Shown in pieces: positions 20,708 to 24,205 of a stretch of DNA of 24,205 nucleotides; within the stretch, counting starts at the first letter, position 1; every line of letters starts with the position of its first letter. Source of the stretch: a virus. The notes beneath the pieces are model-generated. The model saw only the letters and a list, made by a program, of their open reading frames with translations. It was not told the DNA's origin and did not search any database. Location of the stretch: positions 1 to 24,205 of the IMG/VR virus record IMGVR_UViG_3300042904_000688. One strand, given 5' to 3'. The position numbers and the translations under genes are program-made.

Positions 20708-23382
20708 TGGCATACGACCCACTTATACAAATGACATTACAGGACGCATCTGGTTTGTATTATTACGCAGATCAAGCGGATGATAATTCTTGGGTGGTAA
20801 GCGCCCAAGTTGGAAGGATATACTTAAAAAACTTACCGAAAGGGTGGGAGAACATGAAGCTATCTTGGGAAAGGGATGCAAGATACGGCGGTGTTTTTCG
20901 CAGCTTAAGCAGCAGTCTTGAATACTGCAAGGATGGTAGGGCGATACTAAATAAAATAGCAACAGAAAGCACGGTTGAGGCATATGCTAAATTAACAATT
21001 TGGATGTGGCAGCCGGATTTTACATACGCTGAATGGTATAGTTGCCTGATAGACTTTTCTACAATTTCCAGCTTGAGTTATCCGGATAAGCTGCAAACGG
21101 AATATTCAGGAACACTAAAAGCGGGTACGCTTGATGGGGACTTGCACATGCTGTTAGAGACGCGCGGCGGCGTTCAATATAATATGCCCTTTTGGGAGTA
21201 TGATAGCGCAACAAGCTCATTTTCTACTGTCGCTAAATTCTTAGCGCACACTGGCATTAAGTTGCTATATTCATCAAAGTATGAGGGAGCGACCGTAAAC
21301 GGCTCACCTCTTCATTTAGTGGTTAATGGGTTCAATCAGGGAATTATAGGCAGCCAATTGCACACAATCCCCGCTATGACGTTTAGGAGCGAAACGCAGG
21401 CAAATGGAGCAACAACGTTTATAGGAAACCAGATACTTACAAATGATCTAATTACAGGCAATCAGGGGCAGTATAATAACGAGGGGAATTATAAGCTCCC
21501 GGGGCAAAGCCAACCATTTACTCAGCGCAACAACCTTATACATAATAACCTCAAGGTTCCCGTGGAATTGAATTTTAAAATTGAAGTTGCATTTTCCGGA
21601 ACATGGTCGTATAACTATCCATTCTTTTCAGGGTTCAGGCCAAACATACTTTTTGCGCTATTTGAGTGTACGCAAATTGATGGAATAGATGTGATAACAG
21701 AAAGGTCTTTAGCTAGATTAGACCCCATAATATTAGCGCAATGGGAGATAGGCGGGTTTAATTCTTCGGGAAGCGCAACTTACGTCCCGCCAACAAATAC
21801 TTGGACGCTAAGGACGGGGGATGTTCCACATGACGAATTTGTTATGAATGCAAATCCTATTACCTTAAAACCCAACCATAGCTACACCTTTGCATTGTTA
21901 TATGATTTCTCATTCTTGCCTGCATCTGGTGTCCGTGTCATGCCGTCAGGCAACACATTGGATTGCACCTTTAGCAACTTATCTGTAACGCTGTTTAGTG
22001 CCTATAATGGAGGCGCGGCAGCTCCTGTATCTGCCCCGCAAGCCCCACCAAATGCATTCCCTTGCTTTACGCCTGCCCAAGTTTTGGATAAATTGGTTAA
22101 GTCACTAAATTCAGAACGGACGAATAATTTTGGCTTCCCGGTAATACCATCCACAACACCATATGCGGGGGTTAGTGATTATCTGGAAGATACACTCATA
22201 TTGCCGGGGGATAACTACGACAACGTGCCACGGCTTACATTTTTTACAAGCGAAAGTGCATTGCAGAATTTGCCCGGACAGCCGTTTTTGTCTATGTCAA
22301 TAAATGACTTCTTTCAGTCAGCCCTGTCTATGTGGGGTTGTGGCATGGGCATAGAAAATGATGCTACGACAGGCGACCCCACCGTAATAAGGATAGAGCC
22401 AATGGCACATTTTTACGATGCGTCTACTGAAATATTTGACTTGCAAGATAATGTTTCAGCGCCCGTTACAAAAGAATTGGCATTTGATTTGATGTGCAGC
22501 ACAATAGAGGGTGGATATGGTAGTCAGTCATTAAATAATGTCTATGGCGTGGATAGCCCACATGCACCGCAATCATATAATTCACCGCTAAAAAATGCAA
22601 ATAAGAAAGAGAGTTTAGTTAATACGATTATCGCTAACCCATATTATGAAGAAAACAGTAGGCAGCGGCAGGCAACGAGCCCGCTACCCGTAAGCGCCGC
22701 AAATTCAAATGGCGGCACAGGTTCTAGTGGTGGTAACTCTGCAATGGTATTCGAGGTTGGCGTGGCTCCCGCATATGAGCTGCCTGATGTGATTAATGGT
22801 ATTACAGTATCTGTCGCCACGCCAGATAATATAGCATATCCAACAGAGGCGTATGGTTTGCAGCAATACCCCACAGCCCAATGCACAGACCCAACGGCAG
22901 CAAGTGCGCCCTACTTCAAAGGCTATTATTACCCCGATGCTATGATAAATAACGGTATTACTCCACGTCGTAACCTTATGCGAAATGGGGCATGGTTGCA
23001 TGGGTTATTTGATGGGCAGGAAAGTAAGTTTATCTCTTTCGTCAAACAATACCAAATGTTGTTCAACGGAACAGCAGTTGAAAAGCCTAGCATAAGTTCA
23101 AATATAGATAGTGGGTTATTAGATGAGGTGGGGGATATTGCGGTTTCTGATTTAGCTGCAAAACTATTCAGACCGTGGATATTTAATGTAACTACCAAAG
23201 TGCCTATAAATGCATACGCTCTTATAAACAATAACCCAAGAGGGTATATAAAATTTACCTACGGGAGCAGAACCTACAAAGGATTTATTATGTATGTAGA
23301 GCAAAGCGGGATAAACTCACCTGTACAGCTAAAACTATTGGCACACCCCGAAACTACGGATGCTGATTTGAGGGCTATTTAA
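20707..23382 (+). CDS. Large tail-tip / baseplate protein
   Basis: An 891-residue protein coupled to the tape measure by a 1-bp stop/start overlap (TAATG). Proteins here normally form the distal tail or baseplate hub and contact the cell surface. It is beta-rich and Asn/Thr/Ser/aromatic-rich, without signal peptide or membrane helix. The N-terminal 150 residues look like a distal-tail-type domain; a Pro/Ala linker near 437-450 and a Gly/Ser linker near 668-680 (SNGGTGSSGGNS) separate further modules; the C-terminal 60 residues are a compact beta segment ending in SPVQLKLLAHPETT. No lysin or depolymerase motif was recognised. Its stop codon overlaps the stop of the convergent lipoprotein gene. 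Confidence 0.65.
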   Translation: MAYDPLIQMTLQDASGLYYYADQADDNSWVVSAQVGRIYLKNLPKGWENMKLSWERDARYGGVFRSLSSSLEYCKDGRAILNKIATESTVEAYAKLTIWMWQPDFTYAEWYSCLIDFSTISSLSYPDKLQTEYSGTLKAGTLDGDLHMLLETRGGVQYNMPFWEYDSATSSFSTVAKFLAHTGIKLLYSSKYEGATVNGSPLHLVVNGFNQGIIGSQLHTIPAMTFRSETQANGATTFIGNQILTNDLITGNQGQYNNEGNYKLPGQSQPFTQRNNLIHNNLKVPVELNFKIEVAFSGTWSYNYPFFSGFRPNILFALFECTQIDGIDVITERSLARLDPIILAQWEIGGFNSSGSATYVPPTNTWTLRTGDVPHDEFVMNANPITLKPNHSYTFALLYDFSFLPASGVRVMPSGNTLDCTFSNLSVTLFSAYNGGAAAPVSAPQAPPNAFPCFTPAQVLDKLVKSLNSERTNNFGFPVIPSTTPYAGVSDYLEDTLILPGDNYDNVPRLTFFTSESALQNLPGQPFLSMSINDFFQSALSMWGCGMGIENDATTGDPTVIRIEPMAHFYDASTEIFDLQDNVSAPVTKELAFDLMCSTIEGGYGSQSLNNVYGVDSPHAPQSYNSPLKNANKKESLVNTIIANPYYEENSRQRQATSPLPVSAANSNGGTGSSGGNSAMVFEVGVAPAYELPDVINGITVSVATPDNIAYPTEAYGLQQYPTAQCTDPTAASAPYFKGYYYPDAMINNGITPRRNLMRNGAWLHGLFDGQESKFISFVKQYQMLFNGTAVEKPSISSNIDSGLLDEVGDIAVSDLAAKLFRPWIFNVTTKVPINAYALINNNPRGYIKFTYGSRTYKGFIMYVEQSGINSPVQLKLLAHPETTDADLRAI

Positions 23383-23810
23383 GGTTTGATATATATGTTG
23401 CCAAAAAAAACTTTACCTACATCAACACTCATATTTAATCCATACCCTAAGGTATTGCTAAATATAAGTGAATTGTGAATTGTATTCTGTATGGGAGGGC
23501 TTCCTGAGTATTCATGCTTTCCGTTATCTGCAAAAAGTATAACTAAATAAGTTTTCTTATCTGAAGGGTAATAATACCTCACAACATGTGGCTTAAAACT
23601 TGTTGTTACATTTGTTGTTGTGTCTGTTTCGGTTATGCTGTCCGAGGTAAAAATAACTTTAATGCCCGTATTCTCCACATATACCCTATTCCTCACGATG
23701 CCGAAACTATCTAAAACATGAGAAAAACCGCGAGGGTAGCTAGAGTATAAATTTTCTTTTTTCTTGCAGGCGGCAATAGCGATAATGGCAAAAAATAATA
23801 TTTTTTTCAT
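23379..23810 (-). CDS. Predicted lipoprotein, minus strand
   Basis: A 143-residue protein beginning with a lipoprotein signal peptide: MKKILFFAIIAIAAC, with lipobox I-A-A-Cys15, followed by KKKEN. After cleavage Cys15 would be lipidated and the beta-rich remainder would sit at the periplasmic side of a membrane or at the surface. The Lys-rich stretch after Cys lacks the acidic run described for surface export in some Bacteroidota. The gene is antisense to the virion operon and convergent with the tail-tip gene; it is coupled to the upstream gene by ATGA. A phage-encoded exclusion or lysogenic-conversion lipoprotein is plausible; a host gene flanking the prophage or an unrelated cargo gene cannot be excluded. 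Confidence 0.72.
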   Translation of the reverse strand: MKKILFFAIIAIAACKKKENLYSSYPRGFSHVLDSFGIVRNRVYVENTGIKVIFTSDSITETDTTTNVTTSFKPHVVRYYYPSDKKTYLVILFADNGKHEYSGSPPIQNTIHNSLIFSNTLGYGLNMSVDVGKVFFGNIYIKP

Positions 23811-24205
23811 GGTTTAGATGGGTTTGGTATTCCGAGAACAAAACCCTCTGGGTGCAAGGATGGGTCTAGCACCATATGTGGTATTATGGTGAAAGTTTTA
23901 TCTATTTCGTTCGCTTGCCATTTGCAGACGAATAAATCATACACGAAGCAAAGACCGCCATACAAAACGTAAAATCTTGCACCCTTTACTGGTTGTATTT
24001 TAGTACATTCTATAAAGTGTGTCGCTAAATCTGATGTAAAAACATGAGGGAAAATATAATCGCTAGAAACAAATGGCGTTTTTATCTTTATTTGAGGAAA
24101 CCCGGCAATCGGGAATGGCATTATACTAGATGAATGAATATACCCGTCAATTTTCACATAACCAGACCCATTAGGCCAAACAAGGTAAGCTGCATTATCC
24201 CACAT
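23807..24205 (-). CDS. Unknown protein, minus strand, reaches window edge
   Basis: An open frame of 132 residues whose first ATG lies on the last three bases of the window, so the true start may be further upstream outside the window. Aromatic- and Pro-rich, beta-like (for example NAAYLVWPNGSGYVKIDGYIHS at the start and LHPEGFVLGIPNPSKP at the end), with four Cys (about 67, 85, 93 and none in a clear metal motif; counts approximate). No signal peptide or membrane helix in the visible part. It overlaps the lipoprotein start in ATGA and is therefore its probable operon partner. Not recognised. Confidence 0.55.
   Translation of the reverse strand: MWDNAAYLVWPNGSGYVKIDGYIHSSSIMPFPIAGFPQIKIKTPFVSSDYIFPHVFTSDLATHFIECTKIQPVKGARFYVLYGGLCFVYDLFVCKWQANEIDKTFTIIPHMVLDPSLHPEGFVLGIPNPSKP

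Overview
The window looks like the integrase-to-tail part of a temperate tailed phage (prophage or phage genome) of a Bacteroidota host, perhaps of the Chitinophagaceae/Sphingobacteriaceae type. Reasons: the integrase is of the Bacteroidota tyrosine-recombinase type. Promoters fit the Bacteroidota consensus TTTG-(19-21 nt)-TAnnTTTG. Start codons follow AT-rich leaders without Shine-Dalgarno sequences. The base composition is moderately AT-rich. Gene order runs small terminase, large terminase, portal, scaffold, capsid, tail tube, tail-assembly gene, tape measure, tail tip. No sheath gene is recognisable, so a siphovirus-like virion is the best guess, as an inference.

Layout: 1-1128 tyrosine integrase (+). 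1136-2708 five small unknown genes on the minus strand, probably one operon read from a weak promoter near 2745-2775. 2869-4057 four small unknown plus-strand genes behind a canonical promoter; the first has a zinc-ribbon-like cysteine pattern. 4058-4415 is a gene-free control region with an exact sigma-54-type -24/-12 element, a canonical housekeeping-type promoter, alternative hairpins and a G-rich direct repeat just before the packaging genes. 4416-10618 packaging and prohead genes (TerS, TerL, portal, three or four unknown head genes, scaffold), interrupted by a structured terminator-like element at 6410-6497 and closed by a strong terminator at 10643-10671. 10687-11103 three very small overlapping genes, closed by another terminator. 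11196-11360 an elaborate capsid promoter/leader: two perfect 16-bp palindromes 21 bp apart over the -33/-7 region, then three hairpins that all carry a GGC loop. 11361-16206 major capsid protein, a protein with a Sec signal peptide, two neck/connector-like unknowns and a probable tail tube protein, closed by a perfect terminator. 16254-23382 tail genes, tightly overlapped. 23379-24205 two overlapping minus-strand genes, one encoding a lipoprotein.

Working together: TerS/TerL package DNA through the portal into a prohead built from scaffold and capsid protein; the 13019-17583 genes connect head and tail and assist tail assembly; the tape measure sets tail length and the 891-aa protein caps the tip. 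Terminators split the late region into modules, several of which restart with a near-identical leader (TAAACCTATCAA-like) directly before the AUG. No repressor, replication, holin or endolysin gene is visible, so the element almost certainly continues outside the window. The most unusual parts are the capsid control region, the sigma-54-type promoter, the micro-gene cluster, and exported or lipidated proteins carried in or beside the virion operon.
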